Source: DATGFB01 sp032160545 (lineage in GTDB: Bacteria > Actinomycetota > Actinomycetes > Mycobacteriales > Jatrophihabitantaceae). Taken from it: a stretch of DNA of 32,614 nt. The stretch spans positions 1 through 32,614 of the forward strand of contig JAVHVN010000198.1 of NCBI GenBank assembly GCA_032160545.1. The letters run 5' to 3'. Below the pieces are notes generated by a model that had not been told where the DNA came from, searched no databases, and saw only the letters and a program-made list of their open reading frames with translations. Position 1 is the first letter of the stretch; each line of letters begins with the position of its first letter. A program made the position numbers and the translations under genes. Of this stretch, positions 23,839 through 31,638 are shown one piece after another.

Positions 23839-24549
23839 TCAGATCCCCATCCCTAGTCCGCCGTCGACAGGCAGTACCACGCCGGACACGTACGCCGCGG
23901 CGGGCGATGCCAGGAACACCGCCGCGCCGGCGACCTCGTCGGCCGTCCCGTACCGCTTCACCGGCACGTTCGCCAGGATCTCGGCCTTGCGTGCGTCGCC
24001 GAGCTGGGCGGTCATGTCGGTGTCGATGAAGCCCGGAGCGAGCACGTTCGCCGTGATCGAGCGGCTGCCCAGCTCGCGCGCGATGGAGCGGGCCAATCCG
24101 ATGAGCCCGGCCTTGCTCGCCGCGTAGTTCGCCTGGCCCGGCGCACCGACGAGCGCGACGACGGAGGATACGAAGATCATCCGGCCGCGCCGCTGCCTCA
24201 GCATGGGTCCGGCAGCCCGCTTGGCCACCCGGTAGGCGCCGGTCAGATTGGTGTCGACGACCCGCTCGAAGGACTCCTCGGCCATGCGCAGCAGCAATGT
24301 GTCGTCGGTGATGCCGGCATTGGCGACCAGGACCTCGACCGGGCCGTGCTCGGCCTCGACGGCGGTGAACGCGGCGTCGACCTCGTCCTCGCGCGTGACG
24401 TCGCAGGACACGCCGAACAACCCCTCGGCGGCTCCGCTGCCCCGGTGCGTCACGGCGACGCGGTCGCCGCCGGCCATGAAGGCCCGGGCGATCGCCAGGC
24501 CGATCCCCCGGTTGCCCCCGGTCACCAGCACCGAACGTGCGTCAGCCAC
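23839..24549 (-). CDS. fabG: 3-oxoacyl-ACP reductase (FabG/MabA)
   Basis: 236 aa, NADPH-dependent SDR reducing beta-ketoacyl-ACP. Cofactor motif TGGNRGIG (10-17), NAG in VANAGI (77-79), Asn101, Ser129, Tyr142 and Lys146 (NYAASK) complete the active site. The C-terminus VDGGLGMGI is typical. GTG 24549 is supported by a TACCGT box 7 nt upstream and no ribosome-binding site; the frame is open far upstream (to 25593) but reads through the divergent quinone oxidoreductase gene and is not coding. First gene of the fabG-fabI-cpfC-APH operon. Confidence 0.95.
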   Translation of the reverse strand: MADARSVLVTGGNRGIGLAIARAFMAGGDRVAVTHRGSGAAEGLFGVSCDVTREDEVDAAFTAVEAEHGPVEVLVANAGITDDTLLLRMAEESFERVVDTNLTGAYRVAKRAAGPMLRQRRGRMIFVSSVVALVGAPGQANYAASKAGLIGLARSIARELGSRSITANVLAPGFIDTDMTAQLGDARKAEILANVPVKRYGTADEVAGAAVFLASPAAAYVSGVVLPVDGGLGMGI

Positions 24550-24556
24550 GTCACGG

Positions 24557-24562
24557 ACGGTA
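24557..24562 (-). promoter_or_regulatory. Leaderless -10 box of the fabG operon
   Basis: TACCGT on the minus strand, 7 nt before GTG 24549. It is 50 bp from the opposing quinone oxidoreductase box, so the two promoters share a 69-bp gap. Confidence 0.55.
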
Positions 24563-24606
24563 GTCGATGAGCAGCAGCGGTCTCGGCTGCCGCGGCTACT
24601 GCCGGG

Positions 24607-24612
24607 TACGGT
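24607..24612 (+). promoter_or_regulatory. Leaderless -10 box of the quinone oxidoreductase gene
   Basis: TACGGT, then GCCTGG, then ATG 24619. The 12-nt string TACGGTGCCTGG recurs exactly before the start at 28670. Confidence 0.6.
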
Positions 24613-24618
24613 GCCTGG

Positions 24619-25572
24619 ATGCGCGGCATCCAGATCGATGAGTTCGGCGGACCGGAGACCCTCGTCGTCGGCGACCTGGCCGATCCGGTGCCCGCGCCCG
24701 GCGAGCAGGTGCTCGACGTCCTCGCGGCCGGCATCAACTACGCCGACACCCATCAGACCGAGGACTCCTACCTCGCCAAGCAGCGCCTGCCGCTTATCCC
24801 GGGCGGTGAGGTCGTCGTGCACGGCCCTGAAGGCAACCGCCTGCTCGGGCTGGTCGGCACCGGGGGCTATGCCCAGCGGGTCGCCGCCGATCCGCGCCGA
24901 ATGTTCCCGGTGCCGGACGGGGTGTCGGACGGAGCGGCCCTCACCACGATCGTGCAGGGTGCGACTGCCTGGCACCTCCTGCGCACGAGCACGCACCTGG
25001 CTGCGGGTGAGTCCGTCGTCGTGCACGCCGGTGCGGGCGGCGTCGGGACGATCGCGATCCAGCTCGCGCAACGCTGGGGCGCCGGGCGGGTGATCGCCAC
25101 GGCCTCGAGTGACGACAAGCGCCGGCTGGCGCTCGATCTCGGCGCCGACGCGGCGGTCGACTCGACGGTGGACGACGTGACCGCGGCGCTGCGCGACGCG
25201 AACGGCGGCGAGCGGGTCGACATCGTCCTCGAGATGACCGGCGGGCTGGTCTTCGACCAGAGCCTGGCGGCGCTGGCACCGCTCGGTCGCCTCGCGTTCT
25301 TCGGGATGGCGTCCAGAGTGCCGCCGACGCCGATCCAGCCGGCGCAGCTGATGGCCGGCTCCACGGCGGTCGTCGGCTTCTGGCTCGCCCATCTCCTGCA
25401 GCGACCGCACCTGCTGGCCGAGGCGGTGAACGATCTGCTGGGAATGATCGAGCGCGGCGAGATCCGGCCGGTCGTCGGTGCGACCTATCCGCTCGAGGGT
25501 GCCGCGGACGCCCACCGCGCGCTGCTGGACCGCAGCTCGGTCGGCAAGCTCGTGCTCGACCCGAACGCCTGA
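24619..25572 (+). CDS. Zinc-independent quinone oxidoreductase (MDR superfamily)
   Basis: 317 aa, medium-chain reductase superfamily, similar to NADPH:quinone oxidoreductases. The N-terminal GroES-like domain (1-125) lacks the Cys/His zinc ligands, INYADTHQTEDSYL being the quinone-reductase form. The Rossmann part has HAGAGGVGTIAIQLA (135-149) for NADPH. The C-terminal YPLEGAADAHRALLDRSSVGK fits the family. It sits inverted between the fabG and VWA genes; in M. tuberculosis this spot has a different gene on the opposite strand. The physiological substrate is unknown. Confidence 0.93.
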   Translation: MRGIQIDEFGGPETLVVGDLADPVPAPGEQVLDVLAAGINYADTHQTEDSYLAKQRLPLIPGGEVVVHGPEGNRLLGLVGTGGYAQRVAADPRRMFPVPDGVSDGAALTTIVQGATAWHLLRTSTHLAAGESVVVHAGAGGVGTIAIQLAQRWGAGRVIATASSDDKRRLALDLGADAAVDSTVDDVTAALRDANGGERVDIVLEMTGGLVFDQSLAALAPLGRLAFFGMASRVPPTPIQPAQLMAGSTAVVGFWLAHLLQRPHLLAEAVNDLLGMIERGEIRPVVGATYPLEGAADAHRALLDRSSVGKLVLDPNA

Positions 25573-25586
25573 CCGGTCGACACCGG
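25573..25586. terminator. Weak hairpin between convergent genes
   Basis: CCGGT-CGAC-ACCGG, a 5-bp stem with 4-nt loop in the 24-bp gap between two convergent stops. It might act as a weak two-way terminator. Confidence 0.25.
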
Positions 25587-25596
25587 CCAGCACCGC

Positions 25597-26553
25597 TCAG
25601 ACCAGGCGGTTGGACCAGAGCATCGAGGCGCCGGCCGCCGCCAGGACGAACAGCAGCCCGAATGCGAGGAACCGCCAGCTGATGTCCTGGTCGCGGCTGG
25701 TGTAGCCGATCTGCGAGCCGATGTCGCGGTAGACGGATTCCAGCTCCTGAACCGATGCCGCAGTGTGGAAGGAGCCGCCGGTACTGCGCGCCAACTGGCT
25801 CAGCGCCGGTTTGTCGGCGGGCACGGGGATCGTCTCACCGCCGTAGGTCACCGTGCCACCGTCGGTGCCGAAGGCGATCGTCGACACCTGAACGCCGGCC
25901 TTGTTCGCCGCCGTAGCCGCATCGGTCACGCTGCGGCCCTTGTTGGATGCCCCGTCGCTCAGCAGCACGATCCTGGCCGGAGGCGGCTTCTCCCCCTTGC
26001 TCGTCGTCGCCTGCGAGAAGACGTTGACGGCGTCGAGCGAGGTGAACACCGCCTCGCCGATCGCTGTCGACTCCTGCAGTTGCAGTCCGTCGATCGCCGC
26101 TTTCACCGCGTCGCGGTCGAGGGACGGCGGAACCAGCACGCTGGCGTTGCCGCCGAAGGAGACCAGGCCGAGATTGATCCGTGACGGCAGCAGGCCGACG
26201 AACGTCTTGGCCGCGGTCTGTGCAGCCTGCAGCCGGGTCGGCAGCACGTCGGTGGCCTGCATCGACAACGACACGTCGATCGCCATCATCACCGTGGCGC
26301 GGTCGCGGGGGACGCGGACCTCGGTGGCCGGACGAGCGACACCGACCGACAGCACGATTAGGCCAACGAGCAGCAGCGCGAACGTCAGGTGCCGACGCCA
26401 CCCCGGGCGGCGGGGCGCCACGCTGCTGAGCAACTCCAGGTTGCTGAAGCGGGCGACGTACTTCGTGCGCCGCAGCTGCACCAGGACGTAACCGATCGCG
26501 AGCGCCGCAACGGGGATGAGGGCGAGCAGCCACCCCGGCGACAGGAAATGCAT
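25597..26553 (-). CDS. VWA-domain membrane protein (BatA-like, UPF0353)
   Basis: 318 aa. Membrane helices at about 5-26 and 57-74 and a C-terminal one at about 294-312 flank a von Willebrand factor A domain (about 86-285). The MIDAS motif is Asp93-x-Ser95-x-Ser97 (DVSLSM), with Thr in QESTAIGEA and Asp in LLSDGASNKG completing the metal site. Homologues are found directly after moxR and DUF58 genes, including Rv1481 of M. tuberculosis. These proteins are thought to act with the MoxR ATPase in assembly of envelope or metalloproteins. Its ATG overlaps the DUF58 stop by 1 bp (TGATG), so the pair is coupled. Confidence 0.93.
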   Translation of the reverse strand: MHFLSPGWLLALIPVAALAIGYVLVQLRRTKYVARFSNLELLSSVAPRRPGWRRHLTFALLLVGLIVLSVGVARPATEVRVPRDRATVMMAIDVSLSMQATDVLPTRLQAAQTAAKTFVGLLPSRINLGLVSFGGNASVLVPPSLDRDAVKAAIDGLQLQESTAIGEAVFTSLDAVNVFSQATTSKGEKPPPARIVLLSDGASNKGRSVTDAATAANKAGVQVSTIAFGTDGGTVTYGGETIPVPADKPALSQLARSTGGSFHTAASVQELESVYRDIGSQIGYTSRDQDISWRFLAFGLLFVLAAAGASMLWSNRLV

Positions 26554-27497
26554 CAGCGGACCCCCGCCCCTACGGCACCGACGACCATCCGCCGGCGCGC
26601 GACCACGAATCGGACGACATCGTTGAGCCAGTCCCGATCGGTACGCAGCTGCAGGTGTGCGGCACCCGCGTGCCGCAGGGACGTGGCGATCGCGGCGCGC
26701 TGGGCGGCTGCCGCCTCGGCATAATCGCGGCGCACCTTGGCGTCGGACGTCTGCACCTCGATCTGGCGGCCGGTCTCGGGGTCGGCGAAGGTGACCAGAC
26801 CGGCGGCGGGCAGTTCGAGCTCGCGCGGGTCCACGACCTCGATCCCGAGCAGCTGGTGGCGGGCGGACAGCGCACGCAGCGGCCGTTCCCAGTCGAAGGA
26901 GCCACTCGTCGAGCCACTCGCGAGAAAGTCCGATACGGCGGCGACCATTCCGCGCCGGCGCTGCGGCCGGCGCAGCGACTCCAGCATCTCGGCGAGCACC
27001 GGTCCGTTCGCAGAGTCCGCGCGCGGCGTCGCCGCGATGCGGCGCATCAGATAGCGGCCGTGAGCCACCCCGGACAGGGCGGGGATCCGCTGTACCCCCT
27101 GGCCGTTGCCGACGAGCGCGCCGATCCGGTTGCCTCCCCGGACGGTCAGGTGCACGATCGCCGTGATTGCCGCGAGCACCAGTTCGCGCTTCTCGGTCAG
27201 CGCCGTGCCGAAGTCGACGCTCGGCGAGAGGTCGACGACGAGCCAGGTCTCGAGTTCCCGGTCGGCGATGGTCTGCCGCACGTGCGGCGAGGTTGTGCGT
27301 GCCGTCACCGGCCAGTCCATGCGCCGTACATCGTCACCGGCGACGTAGGGCCGCGACTCCCCTGCCTCCGACCCTGGACCCGGGACCAGTCCGGTGTAGT
27401 TGCCCTGCAGCAAGCCGTCGAGGCGATTGCGCACGGTCAGCTCGAGCCGCCGCAGCAGCGGCTCGGCCGACGCGAGGTCGAGCGTGGGCAGGGTCAT
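26553..27497 (-). CDS. DUF58 domain protein
   Basis: 314 aa, cytoplasmic, VWA-like fold. The hallmark DUF58 segment is GSEAGESRPYVAGDDVRRMDWPVTA-type (about residues 42-66), followed by the acidic VVDLSPSVDFG stretch that is a degenerate MIDAS. Partner of MoxR ATPases in nearly all bacteria. Its ATG overlaps the moxR stop by 4 bp (ATGA, 27494-27497) and its stop overlaps the VWA start, so moxR-DUF58-VWA is one tightly coupled unit. Confidence 0.93.
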   Translation of the reverse strand: MTLPTLDLASAEPLLRRLELTVRNRLDGLLQGNYTGLVPGPGSEAGESRPYVAGDDVRRMDWPVTARTTSPHVRQTIADRELETWLVVDLSPSVDFGTALTEKRELVLAAITAIVHLTVRGGNRIGALVGNGQGVQRIPALSGVAHGRYLMRRIAATPRADSANGPVLAEMLESLRRPQRRRGMVAAVSDFLASGSTSGSFDWERPLRALSARHQLLGIEVVDPRELELPAAGLVTFADPETGRQIEVQTSDAKVRRDYAEAAAAQRAAIATSLRHAGAAHLQLRTDRDWLNDVVRFVVARRRMVVGAVGAGVR

Positions 27498-28573
27498 GCC
27501 GAGCGCTCACTCCACGGCTGCTGCTGCGGCTGCTGCGCAGGACCGCCGAACGCCACGCCCACCTCCCAACCACCGGCGCGCTGGCGCGGTGCCACCTGCG
27601 GAAGCGGGATGGTCTGCAGAATCCGCCGGACCGCGTGAGTCGCGGGCACGCCGTCGGCGACCGCGTCGTAGCTGAGCACCATGCGGTGAGCGAGGACGTC
27701 CACCGCGACGTCGAGGACATCTTGCGGGAGCACGTAGTCACGGCCACGCAACAGTGCGAGCGCGCGACCAGCGGCGATGAGGCCGAGGCTGGCGCGCGGA
27801 CTCGCACCGTAGGAGATCCACTGCGCGACGTCCGGCATGCCGTGCTGGGCCGGGGCCCGGGTGGCGACGACCACCCGCACGACGTAGTCGACGATCGCGT
27901 GGTGCACGAACACCCGCGCCGCGGTGTACTGCAAGCGCTGCACCTCCGCGGTGTCGATCACGGTGTTGGCCACGGGCGGCTCGACGCCCATCCGGTAGAC
28001 GATCTCGCGCTCCTCGGCGGCGGATGGGTAGTCGATGGACACCTTCATGAGGAAGCGGTCCCGCTGCGCCTCGGGCAGCGGGTACACGCCCTCGGACTCG
28101 ATCGGGTTCTGCGTGGCCAGCACGAGGAAAGGTCGCGGCACGTCGAAGCGCACGCCGCCGATCGTCACGTGGCCCTCGGCCATCACCTCGAGCAGCGCGG
28201 ACTGCACCTTGGCCGGCGCCCGGTTGATCTCGTCGGCAAGGACGAAGTTGGCCATGATCGGGCCGAGTTCGGTGTCGAAGCGTTCGGACCCGGGCCGGTA
28301 GATGCGGGTACCGACGATGTCGGAGGGCACCAGATCCGGCGTGAACTGCAGGCGGGAGAAGCTGCCGGACACCGTGCGTGCCAGGGTCTCGACCGCGAGG
28401 GTCTTCGCCACGCCCGGCACGCCTTCGAGCAGGCAGTGGCCTTGCGCCAGCACGCTGACGAGCAGGCGTTCGACGAGCCGCTCCTGGCCGACGATCACCC
28501 GCTTGACCTCGAACATCAACCGCTCGAGCGCGCCGGCGTCGGCCGCCGGGGTGTGGGGAGGAACTGCGGTCAC
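27494..28573 (-). CDS. moxR: MoxR family AAA+ ATPase
   Basis: 359 aa. Walker A GVPGVAKT (51-58), Walker B VLADE (111-115) followed by INRAP, and sensor ATQNPIESEG typical of MoxR proteins. The last 25 residues are Gln/Pro-rich (GGPAQQPQQQPWSERSA), beyond the usual fold. MoxR ATPases act as chaperones for maturation of enzymes and cell-envelope processes together with the DUF58 and VWA proteins encoded downstream. GTG 28573 has GAGGAG about 7 nt upstream. Confidence 0.95.
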   Translation of the reverse strand: MTAVPPHTPAADAGALERLMFEVKRVIVGQERLVERLLVSVLAQGHCLLEGVPGVAKTLAVETLARTVSGSFSRLQFTPDLVPSDIVGTRIYRPGSERFDTELGPIMANFVLADEINRAPAKVQSALLEVMAEGHVTIGGVRFDVPRPFLVLATQNPIESEGVYPLPEAQRDRFLMKVSIDYPSAAEEREIVYRMGVEPPVANTVIDTAEVQRLQYTAARVFVHHAIVDYVVRVVVATRAPAQHGMPDVAQWISYGASPRASLGLIAAGRALALLRGRDYVLPQDVLDVAVDVLAHRMVLSYDAVADGVPATHAVRRILQTIPLPQVAPRQRAGGWEVGVAFGGPAQQPQQQPWSERSA

Positions 28574-28657
28574 CGGTCGTCTCCTCGGCTGGCTGCACTA
28601 GGCGGGGCTGGCGAGTGCTGAATTCGTAGGATCGACCAACCGTACGTGACGTCGCTG

Positions 28658-28663
28658 TACGGT
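28658..28663 (+). promoter_or_regulatory. Leaderless -10 box of the 74-aa protein gene
   Basis: TACGGT then GCCTGG then GTG 28670; the same 12 nt as before the quinone oxidoreductase gene. Confidence 0.55.
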
Positions 28664-28669
28664 GCCTGG

Positions 28670-28894
28670 GTGTTCGTGACGAGTCCTGCCGACGCGGAAC
28701 TGCGGTGCTCGGCGAAGGGATGCCGGGCCGCAGCCACGGAAGACCTCAGCTGGCGCAACCCCCGCCTGCACGACACCGCGCGGACGAAGCACTGGCTTGC
28801 GTGCGCGGATCACGGCGACCGGCTCGCCGACTTCCTCTCCGCCCGGGGATTCCTGCTCGGCCGGCAACCCGTCGGCAACCCGGACGCGAGCTAG
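28670..28894 (+). CDS. Small Cys-rich actinobacterial protein, probably zinc-binding
   Basis: 74 aa. Cys13-x4-Cys18 and Cys45-x2-His48 form a likely zinc site. The sequence CRAAATEDLSWRNPRLH and the ACADHGDRLADFL end are those of a short conserved protein seen widely in actinobacteria (sometimes mislabelled as acetone carboxylase in databases, from memory). Function unknown. GTG 28670 is preferred from the leaderless box; 28646 and 28676 are other possible starts. Its stop TAG shares the CTAG tetranucleotide with the stop of the convergent moaA. Confidence 0.75.
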   Translation: MFVTSPADAELRCSAKGCRAAATEDLSWRNPRLHDTARTKHWLACADHGDRLADFLSARGFLLGRQPVGNPDAS

Positions 28895-29931
28895 CCGCCG
28901 ATCGCCGACATCGTGCGGTCGGGCTGGACGAAGCCCGCCGAGCCGATGCCGTGCCCTGCCTGCTTGCCCGTCACCGCGGACGCGATGATCCCGGCCAACT
29001 CCGCGTCGGTGGCACCTGCTCGAAGCGGCTGCCGCAGATCCGTCTCGCCGGTCGCGAAGAGGCATGTGCGCAGCTGGCCGTCCGCGGTGAGCCGCAACCG
29101 GTCGCAGTCGCGGCAGAACGGACGGGTGACCGAAGCGATGATGCCGAGCCGGCCTGGTCGCCGGGCCCAGCCTTCCCGCTCGGGGCCATCGAGGACTTCG
29201 AACTGCTCGGCCGGCGCCGATCCGCGGGCGCCGACCGGCGCGACTTGGTACTGCCGCCCGATCAGCTCCAGTACCTCGTCGGCCGTGACCATGTCCGCAC
29301 GGGACCAGGCGTGGTCGGCGTCCAGCGGCATGTGCTCGATGAAGCGCATCTCGTGGCCGGACCGCAGCGCCCAGTCGAGCAACTGCGGGGCCTCCTGCAG
29401 ATTGCTGTCGCGCACGAGCACCGCGTTGATCTTGACCGGGCTCAGCCCCGCGGCATCGGCCGCGGCGATACCGGTGAGCACGTCGGCGAGCCGGTCGCGC
29501 CGGGTGAGCTGGCGGAAGCGAGCCGGGTCGAGGGTGTCCAGCGACGCGTTGAGCCGGTCCAGTCCGGCGGCAGCCAGGTCGCCCGCCATGCCGGCGAGCG
29601 TCACCGCGTTCGTCGTCAACGACAGTTCGGGCCGGGGGGCGAGGGCCGCCAGCCGTCGCACGACGTCCACGAGCGTCGGGTGGACCAGTGGTTCGCCACC
29701 GGTGAGCCGGATGCTGCGTACGCCCGAACGGACGAACACCGCCGCCAGGCGCACGATCTCGTCGTCGGACAGGCGCGCGGCCCTGGGCAACCAGGCGAGA
29801 CCCTCGGCGGGCATGCAGTACGTGCACCGCAGCGAGCACTTGTCCGTCAACGAGATGCGCAGGTCGGTCGCAACGCGCCCGAAGCGGTCGACCAGAGGCG
29901 GGAGGTCGTCCGGCACGGGCAGCGAGCGCAC
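28891..29931 (-). CDS. moaA: GTP 3',8-cyclase MoaA (molybdenum cofactor synthesis)
   Basis: 346 aa, radical-SAM enzyme that converts GTP to 3',8-cyclo-GTP, the first step to cyclic pyranopterin. The N-terminal cluster ligands are Cys32-x3-Cys36-x2-Cys39 in KCSLRCTYC. The C-terminal GTP-binding cluster uses Cys273, Cys276 and Cys290 (PFCRDC and LRTCLF). The chain ends in the conserved Gly-Gly (MSAIGG) needed for catalysis. GTG 29931 is supported by a TACCGT box 6 nt upstream. No other moa gene is in the window. It lies 32 bp downstream of the NlpC/P60 gene but seems to have its own promoter. Confidence 0.96.
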   Translation of the reverse strand: MRSLPVPDDLPPLVDRFGRVATDLRISLTDKCSLRCTYCMPAEGLAWLPRAARLSDDEIVRLAAVFVRSGVRSIRLTGGEPLVHPTLVDVVRRLAALAPRPELSLTTNAVTLAGMAGDLAAAGLDRLNASLDTLDPARFRQLTRRDRLADVLTGIAAADAAGLSPVKINAVLVRDSNLQEAPQLLDWALRSGHEMRFIEHMPLDADHAWSRADMVTADEVLELIGRQYQVAPVGARGSAPAEQFEVLDGPEREGWARRPGRLGIIASVTRPFCRDCDRLRLTADGQLRTCLFATGETDLRQPLRAGATDAELAGIIASAVTGKQAGHGIGSAGFVQPDRTMSAIGG

Positions 29932-29937
29932 GGGTTC

Positions 29938-29943
29938 ACGGTA
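29938..29943 (-). promoter_or_regulatory. Leaderless -10 box of moaA
   Basis: TACCGT on the minus strand, 6 nt before GTG 29931, inside the 32-bp gap after the NlpC/P60 stop. Confidence 0.55.
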
Positions 29944-29963
29944 GCCCGTGGACGGCCGGCGGA

Positions 29964-31319
29964 TCAGGTCAGCGGACGGGTGGCGCCGAAGTAGTCGTAG
30001 GACACCTGATCCCACGGGGTGATCCGCACGATGTCACCGCTCTGCGGCGCCTGGATCACGTTGCCGTTGCCGATGTACATGGCGACATGGTGCAGGCCGC
30101 CGACCGCGCCGGGACTGCCCCAGAACAGCAGGTCGCCGGGCAGGAACTGGCCGGGCGAGGGATGGTACGAGCCGGCCTGCCAGTACTGCGTGTCGGCGAA
30201 GTGCGCGAGAGCGATGTAGGGAGCCCAGCCGTTGAGGACCAGTCCCGAGCAGTCGAAGCCCACGACGCCACACGCAGCGATCGGATCGGTGCAGCCGCCG
30301 GTGGTGGGCCCGCTCGCGTTGCCGCCCGCCCAGATGTAGGGCATGCCCAGCCAGCGCATCGCGCGGTTGACCGCGGTCTGCCCCTTGGCGGCCGTCCACG
30401 AGCCACCGGTCGGAGCCGGGGCGGGCGGGTAGTAGACCCCGCCCCCGCCGTTGCTGGCCTGCTGTTGCTGCTGCCGCAGCGCTGCCGCGCGGGCCGCGGC
30501 CTCCTGCCGCAGCCGCGCCTGACGCGCTGCCTCGGCGATGCGCGCCTGCTCGGCCTGGTAGGCGAGGAACTGCTTGCGCTGGTTGTTCAGCGTGGCGAGC
30601 CGAAGCTGAGCCGTCTGCAACGAACTCTGGGTCTGCGACAGCGTGCCCTGCAGCGCGGCCTCCTGCGCCTTTGCCGCGGCGACGGCCGCGATCGCGTCGT
30701 CCTTGGCCTTCGCCGCGGCGGTCGTGGCGTCCGTCTGCACCTGCACCGCCCTGCGCGACTCGCTCTCGGCGTTCGACTTGGCCACGGTCGCCTTCTGCAT
30801 CGCTCCGATGGCGTCGAGCTGGTGGCTCGCCTGATAGGTCTGCAACGTGCTCTGCTGCAGCAGGACGTTCGGGTCCGATGCCGTGAGCAGAGCGCCGGTC
30901 GTGCCGTTCACGTTGCCGCTGATGTACGTCGCCTGCAGGTACTGGTCGAACTCCCGCTGAGCCTCGTCGACCGCCTGCTGCGCCGCCTGCACCTTCGCCT
31001 TCGCGGCGGTGGCGGCGTCCTTCGCGTCCGCGAGCTTCTGCAGCGCGTACGCGAGCTTCTGCTCCGCGTACTCCTGCTGAGCCTTGAGCAGGTTCAACCG
31101 GGACTGCATCTGCGCGACCTGCGCGCTGAGGCGGCCGACGGAATCCGCGAGCTTCGCCTTCTCGCTCTGCGCAGCGCTGATCTGGCCGTCGGACGGGTTC
31201 ACCGGTGGAGCGGCGACCGCGGCGCCCGTCGAGCTGCTCACCGCAGCGACGATGCCAGCGACGGTCACCAGACTCGCGACGGTTGCGATGAGCCGAACAG
31301 CGAGGCGGCTGCGGAGCAC
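29964..31319 (-). CDS. Secreted NlpC/P60 peptidoglycan hydrolase (RipA-like)
   Basis: 451 aa from GTG 31319, which has AAGGGAG 6 nt upstream. Signal peptide or anchor at about 5-37. Residues 45-285 are a long coiled coil rich in Ala, Gln and Lys. A Gln run followed by a Gly/Pro linker (ASNGGGGVYYPPAPAP) leads to the NlpC/P60 domain (about 315-451), with catalytic Cys357 in FDCSGLV and His411 in LHHVAMYIG. It cleaves peptide stems of peptidoglycan, probably at division; the coiled coil may autoinhibit or recruit partners as in RipA. It diverges from acn and is followed by the moxR cluster, as in mycobacteria. Confidence 0.94.
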   Translation of the reverse strand: MLRSRLAVRLIATVASLVTVAGIVAAVSSSTGAAVAAPPVNPSDGQISAAQSEKAKLADSVGRLSAQVAQMQSRLNLLKAQQEYAEQKLAYALQKLADAKDAATAAKAKVQAAQQAVDEAQREFDQYLQATYISGNVNGTTGALLTASDPNVLLQQSTLQTYQASHQLDAIGAMQKATVAKSNAESESRRAVQVQTDATTAAAKAKDDAIAAVAAAKAQEAALQGTLSQTQSSLQTAQLRLATLNNQRKQFLAYQAEQARIAEAARQARLRQEAAARAAALRQQQQQASNGGGGVYYPPAPAPTGGSWTAAKGQTAVNRAMRWLGMPYIWAGGNASGPTTGGCTDPIAACGVVGFDCSGLVLNGWAPYIALAHFADTQYWQAGSYHPSPGQFLPGDLLFWGSPGAVGGLHHVAMYIGNGNVIQAPQSGDIVRITPWDQVSYDYFGATRPLT

Positions 31320-31638
31320 GACGGGCTCCCTTCCGGCGGGCGCAAGATCATTGACAGGCGAACAACAGAGTGCCATCCGAACCCCAACAATGCCAGCAGC
31401 CCCAGCAGAAACTTTCGCACCACAAGTCACAAACCGGGCATCACGGCCCTGTTCCGCCCCGGAATATGGCCTCGAGTGTCGATCGGCGCGGGCTGGGGTT
31501 GTCCGCTCCGGAGCCCGTCGACGCCAGTTCCAGGCGGCCAATACGGTGGGGTGGACGAGGGCGCACGCCCGCTGAGGTCGCGGCCTGCAGTGGTATCTTG
31601 ACGTCAAGAGATCTGTACCTTGCGATAAGGAGTTCGTG
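31320..31638. other. 319-bp intergenic region between the NlpC/P60 and acn genes
   Basis: No gene is evident. It must hold two diverging promoters. It contains a direct repeat CACAA-GT-CACAA (31421-31432), a 14-bp palindrome (31596-31609) and the acn ribosome-binding site AAGGAG (31627-31632). No ydaO/c-di-AMP riboswitch pattern was recognised. Confidence 0.7.
31596..31609. promoter_or_regulatory. 14-bp palindrome upstream of acn
   Basis: TCTTGACGTCAAGA is a perfect palindrome 30 bp before the acn start. It overlaps TATCTT (31594-31599), a possible -10 box, so a bound protein would repress. Half-sites CTTGAC/GTCAAG match the yceI palindrome. Confidence 0.5.

Noticed and set aside
23839..25593. 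584-aa minus-strand frame that would extend FabG N-terminally
   Set aside because: The extension is antisense to the quinone oxidoreductase and has no domain; FabG begins normally at 24549 behind a -10 box.
31320..31560. ydaO-type c-di-AMP riboswitch before the NlpC/P60 gene
   Set aside because: Such elements occur before actinobacterial wall hydrolases, but the conserved core was not found here.
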